A DNA stretch of 26,557 bases, from the NCBI GenBank assembly GCA_947494085.1, contig CANLTP010000002.1, positions 1-26,557 on the forward strand, written 5' to 3'. The notes under the pieces were generated by a model. That model did not search any database. It saw only the letters and a program-made list of their open reading frames with translations, and was not told the origin of the DNA. This DNA is from Actinomycetota bacterium (GTDB lineage: Bacteria > Actinomycetota > Actinomycetes > Nanopelagicales > Nanopelagicaceae). Position numbers and translations under genes: made by a program. Positions 1-8,209 of this stretch are shown in pieces. Position 1 is the first letter of the stretch. Each line of letters opens with the position of its first letter.

Positions 1-775
1 CAATCCATAAACTTGAAAGTGCTGGCGATAAAACTGGAACTTTAATAATCCAGCGACGACGCAAACCAGAAATTTTTGCAAACATCTGCATCATGTCGGC
101 ATATGAAAGAACTGCGGGACCGCCAATATCAAATACCCCACTGACTGGTGTTTTAAGTGCAGCAGCACTTGATAAATACCAGAGCACATCTCGAATTGCG
201 ATCGGTTGGGTGCGATTTGAAACCCACTTAGGTGTTGTCATAATCGGGAGGCGATGAGTTAAGTGTCGTAGCATTTCAAAAGATGCAGAACCAGATCCGA
301 TAATTATTCCTGCGCGCATTTCAATTACTGGCACTTTGCCATCTGCTAATTGGCGCCCAGTATTTGCGCGAGATTCTAAGTGCTGACTTATCTGCTTATC
401 ATTTGCAATTCCGCCCAGATAAATAATTTGGCTAACTCCAGCTTCTTCTGCTGCGGTTGCAAAATTACGAGCCATTGCCGCTTCAATCTCGTCAAAATTC
501 GATCCAAGGTTTATTGAATGCAATAAGTAGAAGGCGGTATGAACTCCGGTTAACGCACTCTTAACCGCTGCGAAATCGTTGGCATTGCCCTGTGCAATCT
601 CGACCTTATCGATCCAGCTTTGACCAGAAATTTTATTTTTGTCTCGGACCATAACTCGCACGGGAAAATCTTGACTTAATAACTGTCGGACAAGTCGACC
701 ACCGACATAACCAGATGCACCTGTAACGAGGATTTTACGTCCAGGATTTACTGGAATTGGATTATTGGCATGCAT
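1..775 (-). CDS. SDR-type NAD(P)-binding epimerase/reductase, 3' end outside the window
   Basis: About 258 N-terminal residues are visible; the frame runs off the left edge without a stop. Near residues 14-26 is LVTGASGYVGGRL, the GxxGxxG nucleotide-binding loop of atypical/extended SDR proteins, followed by VMVRD at the end of the second strand, where NADP-binding members keep a basic residue. Further in are YLLHS, an ARNFATAAEEAG helix and IIYLGG, the pattern of NmrA-like 'SDR family oxidoreductase' proteins of actinobacteria, which often carry a C-terminal DUF2867-type domain that would lie outside. Substrate unknown. Start: ATG at 775, or GTG at 781 in frame, with an in-frame stop just upstream at 787-785. 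No Shine-Dalgarno is visible; a TACTGT hexamer seven bases before the GTG suggests a leaderless GTG start. Divergent from ndh. The family call is firm, the function is not. Confidence 0.8.
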   Translation of the reverse strand, partial: MHANNPIPVNPGRKILVTGASGYVGGRLVRQLLSQDFPVRVMVRDKNKISGQSWIDKVEIAQGNANDFAAVKSALTGVHTAFYLLHSINLGSNFDEIEAAMARNFATAAEEAGVSQIIYLGGIANDKQISQHLESRANTGRQLADGKVPVIEMRAGIIIGSGSASFEMLRHLTHRLPIMTTPKWVSNRTQPIAIRDVLWYLSSAAALKTPVSGVFDIGGPAVLSYADMMQMFAKISGLRRRWIIKVPVLSPALSSLWI

Positions 776-788
776 GCTCACGGGTTAA

Positions 789-794
789 ACAGTA
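789..794 (-). promoter_or_regulatory. Candidate leaderless -10 (TACTGT) of the SDR gene
   Basis: TACTGT lies seven bases before the in-frame GTG at 781 and thirteen before the ATG at 775. With normal -10 to +1 spacing, transcription would start at the GTG itself. It fits TANNNT but is a short motif in AT-rich DNA. Confidence 0.35.
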
Positions 795-855
795 GACTGC
801 AACCCTGATTTCGGAAACTTGAAATTTAATTATTTGGAAACGATAGAGGTCCTAA

Positions 856-2088
856 ATGTTAAAGCGCCGCAAGCCTAGAGTTGTAATTCTTGGTGGCGGT
901 TTTGGCGGACTTGCAACGGCTAAAGCACTTGGTGACAACGCAGATATAACTGTCGTCGATCGCCACAATTATCAGACTTTTCTACCTCTCCTCTACCAAG
1001 TTTCAACAGCCGGACTTGCTGCCGACCACGTTGCATACCCAATTCGTGGTGCGCTTCGTTCCTTCAATGGAAAATTTAGAATGGGAAGTCCAATCTCAGT
1101 TGATCACAAAAACAAGACTGTTAAATTAGATAGTAGTGAAGTCCTTCCCTTTGATCACTTAGTAGTTGCAGTTGGTTCTGTTACAGCAGATTTTGGAACT
1201 CCAGGCGTAAGTGAATACGCGCTTGGAATGAAGTCTGTTCATGAAGCTTTGACGATTCGCGCCGAAGTTATGCGCCGCTTTGAAGATCTCTGTCGCTTTG
1301 AAGATGACACCAGACTTTCCATTGTTGTTGTCGGTGGTGGTCCTACTGGCGTTGAAATGGCCGGCGCACTTGCTGAACTAGTTCGTGGTCCATTGTTGAA
1401 TGATCAAAAACATGCTGCGCTACATATTGATGTCTCATTAATTGAAGCCGGACCAAGATTGCTTCCAAGTTTTTCACCAAGCCTCTCTGAAAAAACTAAG
1501 CAGGCTCTTGAAAAATTAGGTGTGAAGGTTTTAGTTAATCACGCAGTTAAATCTGTAAAGCGCACCGAGATAAATTTAAAATCTGGCGAAAAGATTCCTG
1601 CAGAGATAACAATTTGGGCGGCTGGCGTTAAAGGTGAACCAGTTGTTTCAAATCTTTCTCTTCCACTAGATGGAAATCGATTGAGTGTTTATCCAACACT
1701 TGCAGTTTCAAATTACCCAAATATTTGGGGCGTCGGAGATGTTTGTGGCGCCAAAGCTAAAGATGGACGTTTTCTCCCAATGGTTGCACCAGTTGCAATG
1801 CAGCAGGGACGATTTGTTGCCGAACAAATTTTGCGCCGCGAAAAAGGAATCGAACTAAAGGACTTTAAATACAAAGACAAAGGATCGATGGCAACTATTG
1901 GCCGGCACAAAGCCGTGGTTGAAGTGAATAAAATTAGATTCTCAGGCTACCCAGCTTGGGCGGCCTGGTTATTCCTGCATCTCTTTTATTTAATGGGCGG
2001 CCGAAATCGAATTGGAACAATCGTGGATTGGTGTTGGAACTACTTCACATTCGATCGCGGAAACCGCCACATTATGGATTCGGTCTAA
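856..2088 (+). CDS. ndh: Type II NADH dehydrogenase (NDH-2)
   Basis: Single-subunit, non-proton-pumping NADH:quinone oxidoreductase that passes electrons from NADH via FAD to the membrane quinone pool. There are two Rossmann folds. The FAD site is GGGFGG at residues 13-18 and the NADH site is VVVGGGPTGVE at about 157-167. WGVGDVCG near 291-298 is the second FAD motif typical of the family. The C-terminus (about 365-400) is rich in W, F, Y and L, as expected for the membrane-associating helices. At 410 aa the length is slightly short of mycobacterial Ndh. ATG 856 is preceded by AGAGGT at 845-850, a good ribosome binding site. A hydrolase follows after three bases, so the two are probably co-transcribed. 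Sulfide:quinone reductases share the fold; the overall pattern favours NDH-2. Confidence 0.93.
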   Translation: MLKRRKPRVVILGGGFGGLATAKALGDNADITVVDRHNYQTFLPLLYQVSTAGLAADHVAYPIRGALRSFNGKFRMGSPISVDHKNKTVKLDSSEVLPFDHLVVAVGSVTADFGTPGVSEYALGMKSVHEALTIRAEVMRRFEDLCRFEDDTRLSIVVVGGGPTGVEMAGALAELVRGPLLNDQKHAALHIDVSLIEAGPRLLPSFSPSLSEKTKQALEKLGVKVLVNHAVKSVKRTEINLKSGEKIPAEITIWAAGVKGEPVVSNLSLPLDGNRLSVYPTLAVSNYPNIWGVGDVCGAKAKDGRFLPMVAPVAMQQGRFVAEQILRREKGIELKDFKYKDKGSMATIGRHKAVVEVNKIRFSGYPAWAAWLFLHLFYLMGGRNRIGTIVDWCWNYFTFDRGNRHIMDSV

Positions 2089-2091
2089 GCA

Positions 2092-2910
2092 ATGCTGAAG
2101 TTAAACCGTGGTTACATTGATTTGCGTGGCCACCAAGTTTGGTCAGCGCAGGGCAAGACTTTTGGTAAAAAAACTGGACCGGTATTGCTTATGCATGGTG
2201 GTTTAAGTTCAACCGAGAGTTGGGATTACACAGTTATCCCTGCAGTTCAAAGAACCCACAACATTTTTGCCTACGATCGAAGTGCACACGGTCGCACAGC
2301 AAGTCGCGCCGGTTTCTATCATTTTGATTTTCAGACAGATGAAGCAATTGCTTACATTGAAGATGTCATTAAAGGACCAACGCATTTAATTGGTTGGAGT
2401 GATGGTGGAATTATTTCGTTAATGGTTGCCCTAAAGCGTCCAGACTTAGTCAAATCCATTGTTGCAATCGGAACCAATTTTCATTTTGACAGTGGCCTTA
2501 CCTTGGTTGAAAGTGATCCAGAAATAGTCATCAGCGAAGATGATGCTGCGAAATTTGCTCTTCGATCACCAGATCCAGCACATATGCAGGAAATAATTAT
2601 TCGAAAGGCATATGAAGTTTGGAATTCTGAACCTACTATGACAACTTCTCAGCTTTCAAAAATCAGTTGTCCTGTTCTAGTTCTAACTGGCGATGACGAG
2701 CCCTTCTCTAATCAGCACACAGTTGAACTATACGAAGCTATTCCAAATGCCAGATTAGCGATTGTTCCTGGAACTTCACACTTCGTTGTTAAAGAGAAGC
2801 CAGTAATCGTTCAACAATTAATTAAAGATTTTTACCGCAATCTTGAATATCCGATAACTACTTGGCCACGTCTTCGAAAAGAACAGACAGAGAAATTAAA
2901 CGAACAATAA
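2092..2910 (+). CDS. Alpha/beta-fold hydrolase
   Basis: 272-aa soluble alpha/beta hydrolase with a complete catalytic set: HGG (35-37, oxyanion hole), the nucleophile elbow GWSDGG with Ser103, an acid in LTGDDE (Asp201/202) and the His in GTSHF (His230). It starts three bases after the ndh stop and is likely translated from the same transcript. There is no signal peptide or membrane segment, so it is probably cytosolic. The substrate cannot be read from the sequence; related actinobacterial proteins are annotated as generic esterases or hydrolases of small molecules. The C-terminal tail after residue 245 is charged and outside the core fold. Confidence 0.87.
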   Translation: MLKLNRGYIDLRGHQVWSAQGKTFGKKTGPVLLMHGGLSSTESWDYTVIPAVQRTHNIFAYDRSAHGRTASRAGFYHFDFQTDEAIAYIEDVIKGPTHLIGWSDGGIISLMVALKRPDLVKSIVAIGTNFHFDSGLTLVESDPEIVISEDDAAKFALRSPDPAHMQEIIIRKAYEVWNSEPTMTTSQLSKISCPVLVLTGDDEPFSNQHTVELYEAIPNARLAIVPGTSHFVVKEKPVIVQQLIKDFYRNLEYPITTWPRLRKEQTEKLNEQ

Positions 2911-2925
2911 TTTGAAATCTTTTTA

Positions 2926-3000
2926 TGGAGCCCCCCGTCAGGATTGAACTGACGACCTACGCATTACAAGTGCGTTGCTCTACCACTGAGCTAGGGAGGC
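2926..3000 (-). tRNA. tRNA-Thr (anticodon UGU)
   Basis: A full cloverleaf reads on the minus strand from 3000. The 7-bp acceptor GCCTCCC pairs with GGGGGGC (one G-U), the D arm is GCTC/GAGC, the anticodon stem ACGCA/TGCGT encloses the loop CTTGTAA with anticodon TGT, and the T arm GTCAG/CTGAC carries the loop TTCAATC. The discriminator is T and CCA is encoded (2928-2926). It reads ACA and, by wobble, other Thr codons. It sits alone between two plus-strand genes. Confidence 0.96.
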
Positions 3001-3072
3001 GTATTGCAGAGGCAATTATGACACGCAAAAACCGATGCTAAGAACCTGGCAATTGCCGCAGCAAATAGCGAG

Positions 3073-3078
3073 TATCTT
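3073..3078 (+). promoter_or_regulatory. Leaderless -10 (TATCTT) of ppx
   Basis: TATCTT ends six bases before ATG 3085, so +1 would fall on the A of the start codon. There is no ribosome binding site upstream, consistent with a leaderless mRNA. Confidence 0.5.
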
Positions 3079-3084
3079 CGGCAA

Positions 3085-4002
3085 ATGCGCCTTGGAGTCT
3101 TAGATGTGGGATCAAATACCATCCATCTCCAGGTAGTCGATACACACCCAGGTGCTCGTCCAAATCCAACTTTTAATCACAAAGTCGAACTCCGCCTTAC
3201 AGAGTATCTAACTGACGAAAACAACATTTCAGATGAAGGAATTGCAGAGCTGCGGCTTGCAATTAAGAATGCGATTGTTCATTCCAAGAGTGTAAAAACT
3301 GAAGAGCTTCTACCCTTTGCAACTTCAGCGCTTCGGGAAGCAAATAATGGTGCAGAAATTATCGCAGCAATAAATAAGGATTTTGAAATAGATTTACAAG
3401 TTTTAACTGGTGAAGAAGAAGCCAGATTAACTTTTCTTGCCGCCCGTCGCTGGTTTGGTTGGTCAAGTGGTCGATTGCTTGTTATCGATATTGGTGGCGG
3501 ATCACTTGAAATTGCATCTGGTATTGATGAAGCACCAGAAGTTGCGGTAACTCTTCCACTTGGGGCATCGAGATTAACTAAAAGCCATTTGCAAGGCGAT
3601 CCTTTTACTGCCAAGAGTGTGCGTTCACTACGAGACTACATCGAAACACAATTGGAATCAGTTCTTCCGACTTTAGTTCGCCACGAGGATTCGGATCGCG
3701 CAATTGCAACAAGCAAAACCTTGAGAACGCTGGCCCGGCTTTGTGGTGATTGGTATGGCGGCAATGGAAAAAATATAACTATCGATGCAATCCGAAAAAT
3801 CTCAACCCGATTGGCAGAGATGGATTCTGAAGAGCGAACAAAGTTGCCGGGCGTATCAGCAAACCGAGCTCGCCAAATTGTTGCAGGGGCTTTCGTTACT
3901 GAAAGTGTTATGCGGAATCTAGATCTAGACAACTTAGAAATTTGTCCATGGGCGCTACGTGAAGGAATAGTCCTTAAATACTTAGACTGGACCGAGCACT
4001 AA
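3085..4002 (+). CDS. ppx: Ppx/GppA-family exopolyphosphatase, short form
   Basis: Removes terminal phosphates from inorganic polyphosphate (or pppGpp) in the cytosol. It is an ASKHA-fold protein: phosphate-1 loop LGVLDVGSNT (residues 3-12), TSALREA (about 81-87), LTGEEEARLTF (about 111-121) and the phosphate-2 loop IDIGGGSLE near 135-143. At 305 aa it has only the two-lobed catalytic part and lacks the C-terminal HD-type domain of E. coli Ppx, as in the mycobacterial PPX1 type. It converges on mutT1 with six bases between stops, and ppk1 lies beyond, so polyphosphate-breaking and polyphosphate-making genes sit tail to tail. Whether this copy prefers polyphosphate or pppGpp cannot be settled by reading. 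Confidence 0.88.
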   Translation: MRLGVLDVGSNTIHLQVVDTHPGARPNPTFNHKVELRLTEYLTDENNISDEGIAELRLAIKNAIVHSKSVKTEELLPFATSALREANNGAEIIAAINKDFEIDLQVLTGEEEARLTFLAARRWFGWSSGRLLVIDIGGGSLEIASGIDEAPEVAVTLPLGASRLTKSHLQGDPFTAKSVRSLRDYIETQLESVLPTLVRHEDSDRAIATSKTLRTLARLCGDWYGGNGKNITIDAIRKISTRLAEMDSEERTKLPGVSANRARQIVAGAFVTESVMRNLDLDNLEICPWALREGIVLKYLDWTEH

Positions 4003-4008
4003 ACAGAT

Positions 4009-4911
4009 TTAAACGATGGGCGCTGGAACAACATCAATCTGCAGGCACTTTTTCTTACCCAGAAATACCACCCATGCATCACCTGGTTTTAATTTGTTCT
4101 CCGGCAGCTCAACATCAGATTTCTTAGTTACCCGCTCTAACATTCGAGGTAATACTGGATTGTGGCTGCAGAGAAGAATGGTTACACCCGTTGATCGAGA
4201 TGTTTCTGCAAGTTCTAAAGCGTAGTCCAGTGATTTATCTTTATTCTTTTCAAAAGTATATTCACTCAATTTGCTTGTAATAACTGGTTCAATTTTCAGG
4301 GTATTTGTTAATCCAATTACTGTGTCATAACAACGCACCGCATCAGAGGTATGAATCTGAGAAATTCCAAAAACTTGATAAATCGCATGCATCCGCTTAG
4401 CTTGAAGTTGACCTAAATTATCAAGCGGCCGATCTTCATCACCACTCTGCCATTCACTGCGTGCTAAAGCTTTTGCATGGCGCAGAAAAATTAACTTGGT
4501 AGCTTGAAAAGGGGAATCAATAAAGATTTCTAGGATTTCTCTATCACTATCACGAGTTAATTTCTTGCGCGCAGATTCAAAATCGTGCCATTCCAATAAA
4601 TCGGCTTCGTTATTCGAATGAAAATCCTTCGAGGTAACCAGCGCTTTTGCCGCCCAGTATGAAACGTGTTTCGGACCGTCTACTGATTCATATTCAACTG
4701 CACCTAGAAAAGGCCCAAGTTCAATATCTAAACCAGTCTCTTCCAAGATTTCTCGATAAGCGCCAGAAATTAACTCTTCGCCAGTATCTAATTTCCCTTT
4801 GGGAAAAGTCCAGTCATCGTATTTAGGTCTATGAATGATTGCCAATTCGATTTTTGAATCTTCGCTTTCGCGCCAAACAACTCCGCCGGCTGCAATTATC
4901 AATTCACTCAT
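4009..4911 (-). CDS. mutT1: Nudix hydrolase fused to a histidine phosphatase (MutT1-like)
   Basis: Two-domain sanitising enzyme. The N-terminal Nudix domain has a perfect Nudix box at residues 39-61 (G39-x5-E45-x7-R53-E54-x2-E57-E58-x-G60). The C-terminal domain begins about residue 138 and carries the phosphoglycerate-mutase/SixA motif LRHA with His145. This is the mycobacterial MutT1 architecture, which hydrolyses 8-oxo-dGTP and diadenosine polyphosphates. Start chosen at ATG 4911 because it overlaps the ppk stop as ATGA (4911-4908), a usual coupling arrangement; an in-frame TTG at 4929 is less attractive. The order ppk then mutT1 matches Mycobacterium. 300 aa. Confidence 0.9.
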   Translation of the reverse strand: MSELIIAAGGVVWRESEDSKIELAIIHRPKYDDWTFPKGKLDTGEELISGAYREILEETGLDIELGPFLGAVEYESVDGPKHVSYWAAKALVTSKDFHSNNEADLLEWHDFESARKKLTRDSDREILEIFIDSPFQATKLIFLRHAKALARSEWQSGDEDRPLDNLGQLQAKRMHAIYQVFGISQIHTSDAVRCYDTVIGLTNTLKIEPVITSKLSEYTFEKNKDKSLDYALELAETSRSTGVTILLCSHNPVLPRMLERVTKKSDVELPENKLKPGDAWVVFLGKKKCLQIDVVPAPIV

Positions 4912-7001
4912 CCTCTGGCTCGATACCAATTAATAACTTGCTGATGCAAGTCAGTTAAATCCTCACCATTTGATCCCTTAGTTTTTCGATCCCAAGTGCC
5001 GGCAGAGTTCATGCTCCAATGCGCGGTTGCTGGAGATAAATAACTATCGAGTGCGCGAAGCAACATCCGCTTGTGATCGGTCTGCGTAATCATCACCATG
5101 CTTTCAACACGACGATCAAGATTTCGATGCATCAAATCTGCGCTACCAATCCACAGTTCATTCTCGCCACCATTTGCGAAATGAAAAATTCTTGAATGCT
5201 CTAAGAAGCGCCCGAGGATTGAAATAACTCTGATGTTCTCTGAAAGTCCTGGAACTCCACCTCTTATTGCACAAATCCCACGGACAACTAGTTCAACTTC
5301 TACGCCGGCAGCAGATGCTTTATAGAGTAATTCAACAAACTCTTCATCAAGAATCGAATTCAACTTCATCCGAATTTGTGCAGGCTTTCCGGCCTTCTTA
5401 TTATCAATCTCTCGTTGAATTCGTTCTAGCAATCCCGAGCGCAGTGTTCTTGGGGCAACTAGCAATCTTTCAAAGGAAGTTTGTGGCGCAAAACCTGAAA
5501 GTTGATTGAAAAGTTTGTTTACATCGTCACCAAGAACTGGATCAGAACTTAGTAAGCCAAAATCTTCATACATGCGAGCTGTCTTTGGATTGTAATTTCC
5601 GGTTCCCATATGAACATAACGTCTAATCGCTCCAGATTCTTGTCTGACGACAAGAGACAACTTCGCATGTGTCTTAAATCCAACAAGCCCATAAACAACA
5701 TGCACGCCGGCATCTTCAAGCTTGCGGGCCCAGCGCACGTTGGCTTGCTCATCGAAGCGGGCGCGAATTTCAATTACCGCAAGCACCTGCTTGCCAGCTT
5801 CTGCAGCTTCAATCAGCGCCTCAACGATTGGAGAGTCACCGGAGGTGCGATACAGAGTCTGTTTGATTGCAAGCACATTTGGATCAGTCGCTGCGGACTC
5901 TACGAATCGCACTACTGAAGAGTTAAATGATTCATACGGATGATGCAGAATAACTTCTCTGCGTTTCAGCGCTTCAAAGAAGGCATCTGTTGAGTCTGGT
6001 TCCACATCGCGCAAATCCCAAGCAACTTGATTTCTAAATGCCTCAAATTTTAAGTCTGGGCGATCAATATCTGCAATTTGATTTAGCCCAGTCAAATCAA
6101 GGGGCTCTGGATATTTACTTATGTCTTCATCTTTAATCTTTAACTCTTCTTTTAAAGTTTCTAGAAGTTCGTTATCCATGCCAAGTCCAACTTCAAGTCG
6201 AACGGGCGGTCCAAATTTTCTACGCAAGAGTTCTTGCTCCATGCTGGCCAATAAATCTTCAGACTCTTCTTCTTCGAGTTCTAGATCGGCATTTCTGGTA
6301 ATTCTGAAGGTATAAACATTTAAAACTTCCATACCTGGAAAGAGTTCTGCAACATTTGCAGTGATCACTTGCTCTAAAGGAATGTATCTACGATCATCAT
6401 CGGTAGATGTAACTACAAATCTTGCTAAGTTCGATGGGACTTTTACCCTAGCAAAGAGTTCAATTCCGGTATCTGGGTTTTTAACGATAACTGCAAGATT
6501 TAGCGATAGCCCTGAGATATAGGGAAATGGATGTGACGGATCAATCGCGAGTGGGGTAAGGACTGGAAAGATTTGTTTATGGAAAATATCAGTTGCCAGT
6601 TCGCGCTCTTTAGAATTTAGTTCATCCCACCGGACAATATTTATGCCCTCTTTAGAGAGTTTTAGATGGACATCTTCATGGAAACACTTAGTTTTGCGAT
6701 TTATCAATTCTTCAGTCTTAGTTGAAAGTTCTTTCATTAATTCGATAGGCGTAAAACCTGCGGTATTAGCTTTTGAAATTCCAGTTTCTAATTTATTTTT
6801 CAGTGAAGCAACTCGAATCATGTAAAAGTCATCCAAGTTAGAAGAGAAAATTGCTAAAAAGCGGCACCGTTCTAAGAGCGGAATTGATTTATCTTCTGCA
6901 AGTTCTAGGACTCTCTGGTTAAAAGCCAGCCAACTCAGTTCGCGATCGACCAAAATCTCTCTGGGATTGCTGACGTCACTTTGGTGGACCTGGGAAGACA
7001 T
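4908..7001 (-). CDS. ppk1: Polyphosphate kinase 1
   Basis: Transfers the gamma-phosphate of ATP reversibly onto inorganic polyphosphate. About 697 aa, family-typical, with the N-terminal helical domain opening RELSWLAFNQRVLE. Both catalytic histidines of the phospholipase-D-like domains are present: His464 in YVHMGTGNYNP (equivalent of the phosphorylated E. coli His435) and His602 in LEHSRIFHF (His592). The start is placed at ATG 7001, with GGAGA at 7014-7010 as ribosome binding site; an in-frame GTG lies at 7016. Downstream mutT1 overlaps by four bases. Upstream, four direct repeats with an exact 11-bp period (7062-7019) resemble PHO boxes, suggesting control by the RegX3 homologue encoded at 13381-14061. 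Confidence 0.96.
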   Translation of the reverse strand: MSSQVHQSDVSNPREILVDRELSWLAFNQRVLELAEDKSIPLLERCRFLAIFSSNLDDFYMIRVASLKNKLETGISKANTAGFTPIELMKELSTKTEELINRKTKCFHEDVHLKLSKEGINIVRWDELNSKERELATDIFHKQIFPVLTPLAIDPSHPFPYISGLSLNLAVIVKNPDTGIELFARVKVPSNLARFVVTSTDDDRRYIPLEQVITANVAELFPGMEVLNVYTFRITRNADLELEEEESEDLLASMEQELLRRKFGPPVRLEVGLGMDNELLETLKEELKIKDEDISKYPEPLDLTGLNQIADIDRPDLKFEAFRNQVAWDLRDVEPDSTDAFFEALKRREVILHHPYESFNSSVVRFVESAATDPNVLAIKQTLYRTSGDSPIVEALIEAAEAGKQVLAVIEIRARFDEQANVRWARKLEDAGVHVVYGLVGFKTHAKLSLVVRQESGAIRRYVHMGTGNYNPKTARMYEDFGLLSSDPVLGDDVNKLFNQLSGFAPQTSFERLLVAPRTLRSGLLERIQREIDNKKAGKPAQIRMKLNSILDEEFVELLYKASAAGVEVELVVRGICAIRGGVPGLSENIRVISILGRFLEHSRIFHFANGGENELWIGSADLMHRNLDRRVESMVMITQTDHKRMLLRALDSYLSPATAHWSMNSAGTWDRKTKGSNGEDLTDLHQQVINWYRARG

Positions 7002-7018
7002 CGCAACATTCTCCACTA

Positions 7019-7062
7019 GGTATGTGAACGGCAGGTAATCGGGGGGTAATCAGAGCACGAAC
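7019..7062 (-). promoter_or_regulatory. PHO-box-like array of four 11-bp direct repeats upstream of ppk1
   Basis: On the minus strand, seven-base cores begin exactly every 11 bases: GTTCGTG (7062), GATTACC (7051), GATTACC (7040) and GTTCACA (7029). Against the actinobacterial PHO-box core GTTCACC they match at about 4, 5, 5 and 6 of 7 positions. Seven-base cores with 4-base spacers are the known direct-repeat geometry of Streptomyces PhoP sites. The array ends 17 bases before the ppk1 ATG, so it covers roughly -61 to -18 if the transcript is leaderless. Confidence 0.62.
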
Positions 7063-7173
7063 CATCGGGCCTAAAGCCACCCCAATATTCACCCAACCTC
7101 ATCTATCCATAACTTTGAACTGGTTCTAGATTTGGTCTCCCCTAGATACGCAGTTGATGGCGAGGTTTGATAA

Positions 7174-8193
7174 ATGCGAAATCCATTTGGTCGCAATCTC
7201 GCCATTGACATTGGAACTGCAAACACAGTTATCTACCAATCAAATAACGGGATCGTTCTAAATGAACCTAGCATTGTTTGTGTCAATACAGATAACGGAG
7301 AAATACTTTCAGTTGGCCATGAAGCCAGAAAAATGGTTGGTCGAACACCTGCACATATTGTTTCTATAAAGCCACTTAAAGATGGCGTTGTTGCGGATTT
7401 TGAAACTGCACAAAAAATGTTGCGGATGTTTATGGGAGTGGTTGGAATCCGAAGAATTTTTGCAAAGCCAATAATCGTAGTTGCGGTTCCACCGGTTGTT
7501 ACTTCGGTCGAGCATCGCGCAATCAAAGATGCTGCATATGCTGCGGGTGCGAAAAAAGTTTACATAATGGAAGAACCAATGGCTGCTGCAATTGGCGCCG
7601 GACTTCCAATTCAAGAACCAATTGGTTCAATGATTGTTGATATTGGTGGTGGCACTACCGATGTCGCAGTAATTTCGCTAGGCGGAATTGTTACATCAAG
7701 ATCTGTTCGAATAGGTGGCGATGCTTTTGATGCCGCGATTGTTAATTACATAAAAAGTGAATACAACTTATTGATTGGTGAGCGAACAGCCGAAGAAGTA
7801 AAAATGGCAATTGGATCGGCGGCAAAATTAAGTGGTGAAAGTGATGCCAGAATTCGTGGCCGGGATTTAGTTTCCGGATTACCAAAAGACCTTATGGTTA
7901 CACCGAAAGAAATTCGCGAAGCTATCGAGGATCAATTAGTGAAGATAATTAGCGCAATTAAAGCGACGTTAGATGAAACGCCTCCCGATCTTGTTGCCGA
8001 TTTATCGCGCACTGGAATTGTTCTTGCAGGTGGCGGCGCCTTACTTAAAGGCTTGTCCGAACGCTTAACTAAAGAGACTGGAATGCCGGTTCGAGTTGCC
8101 GAGGATCCGCTTTACTCAGTTGTTACAGGTGCTGGTAAATGCGTCGAAAACATTTCAATGCTGCAACAAATCTTGGCCCCTGAAAAGCGTTAA
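7174..8193 (+). CDS. mreB: MreB/Mbl-like actin homologue
   Basis: Bacterial actin that polymerises on ATP and guides cell-wall elongation. 339 aa, full length for MreB. Signatures are the phosphate-1 loop AIDIGTANT near residues 10-18, the SIKPLKDGVVADFE segment at about 65-78, the phosphate-2 loop VDIGGGTTD near 156-164 and the adenosine motif LAGGGALLKGL near 287-297. ATG 7174 is preceded by GAGGT (7162-7166) with a seven-base spacer. Unusually, no mreC, mreD, pbp2 or rodA follows: the next gene is a convergent SGNH hydrolase. It is divergent from ppk1. Either this is the only MreB of the organism, relocated, or an extra paralogue. Confidence 0.9.
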   Translation: MRNPFGRNLAIDIGTANTVIYQSNNGIVLNEPSIVCVNTDNGEILSVGHEARKMVGRTPAHIVSIKPLKDGVVADFETAQKMLRMFMGVVGIRRIFAKPIIVVAVPPVVTSVEHRAIKDAAYAAGAKKVYIMEEPMAAAIGAGLPIQEPIGSMIVDIGGGTTDVAVISLGGIVTSRSVRIGGDAFDAAIVNYIKSEYNLLIGERTAEEVKMAIGSAAKLSGESDARIRGRDLVSGLPKDLMVTPKEIREAIEDQLVKIISAIKATLDETPPDLVADLSRTGIVLAGGGALLKGLSERLTKETGMPVRVAEDPLYSVVTGAGKCVENISMLQQILAPEKR

Positions 8194-8209
8194 AACCAGC
8201 TACTTCCAG

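Noticed and set aside
4911..4929. Longer mutT1 starting at TTG 4929
   Set aside because: ATG 4911 overlaps the ppk1 stop as ATGA and begins right at the conserved Nudix strand; the extra six residues are not needed.
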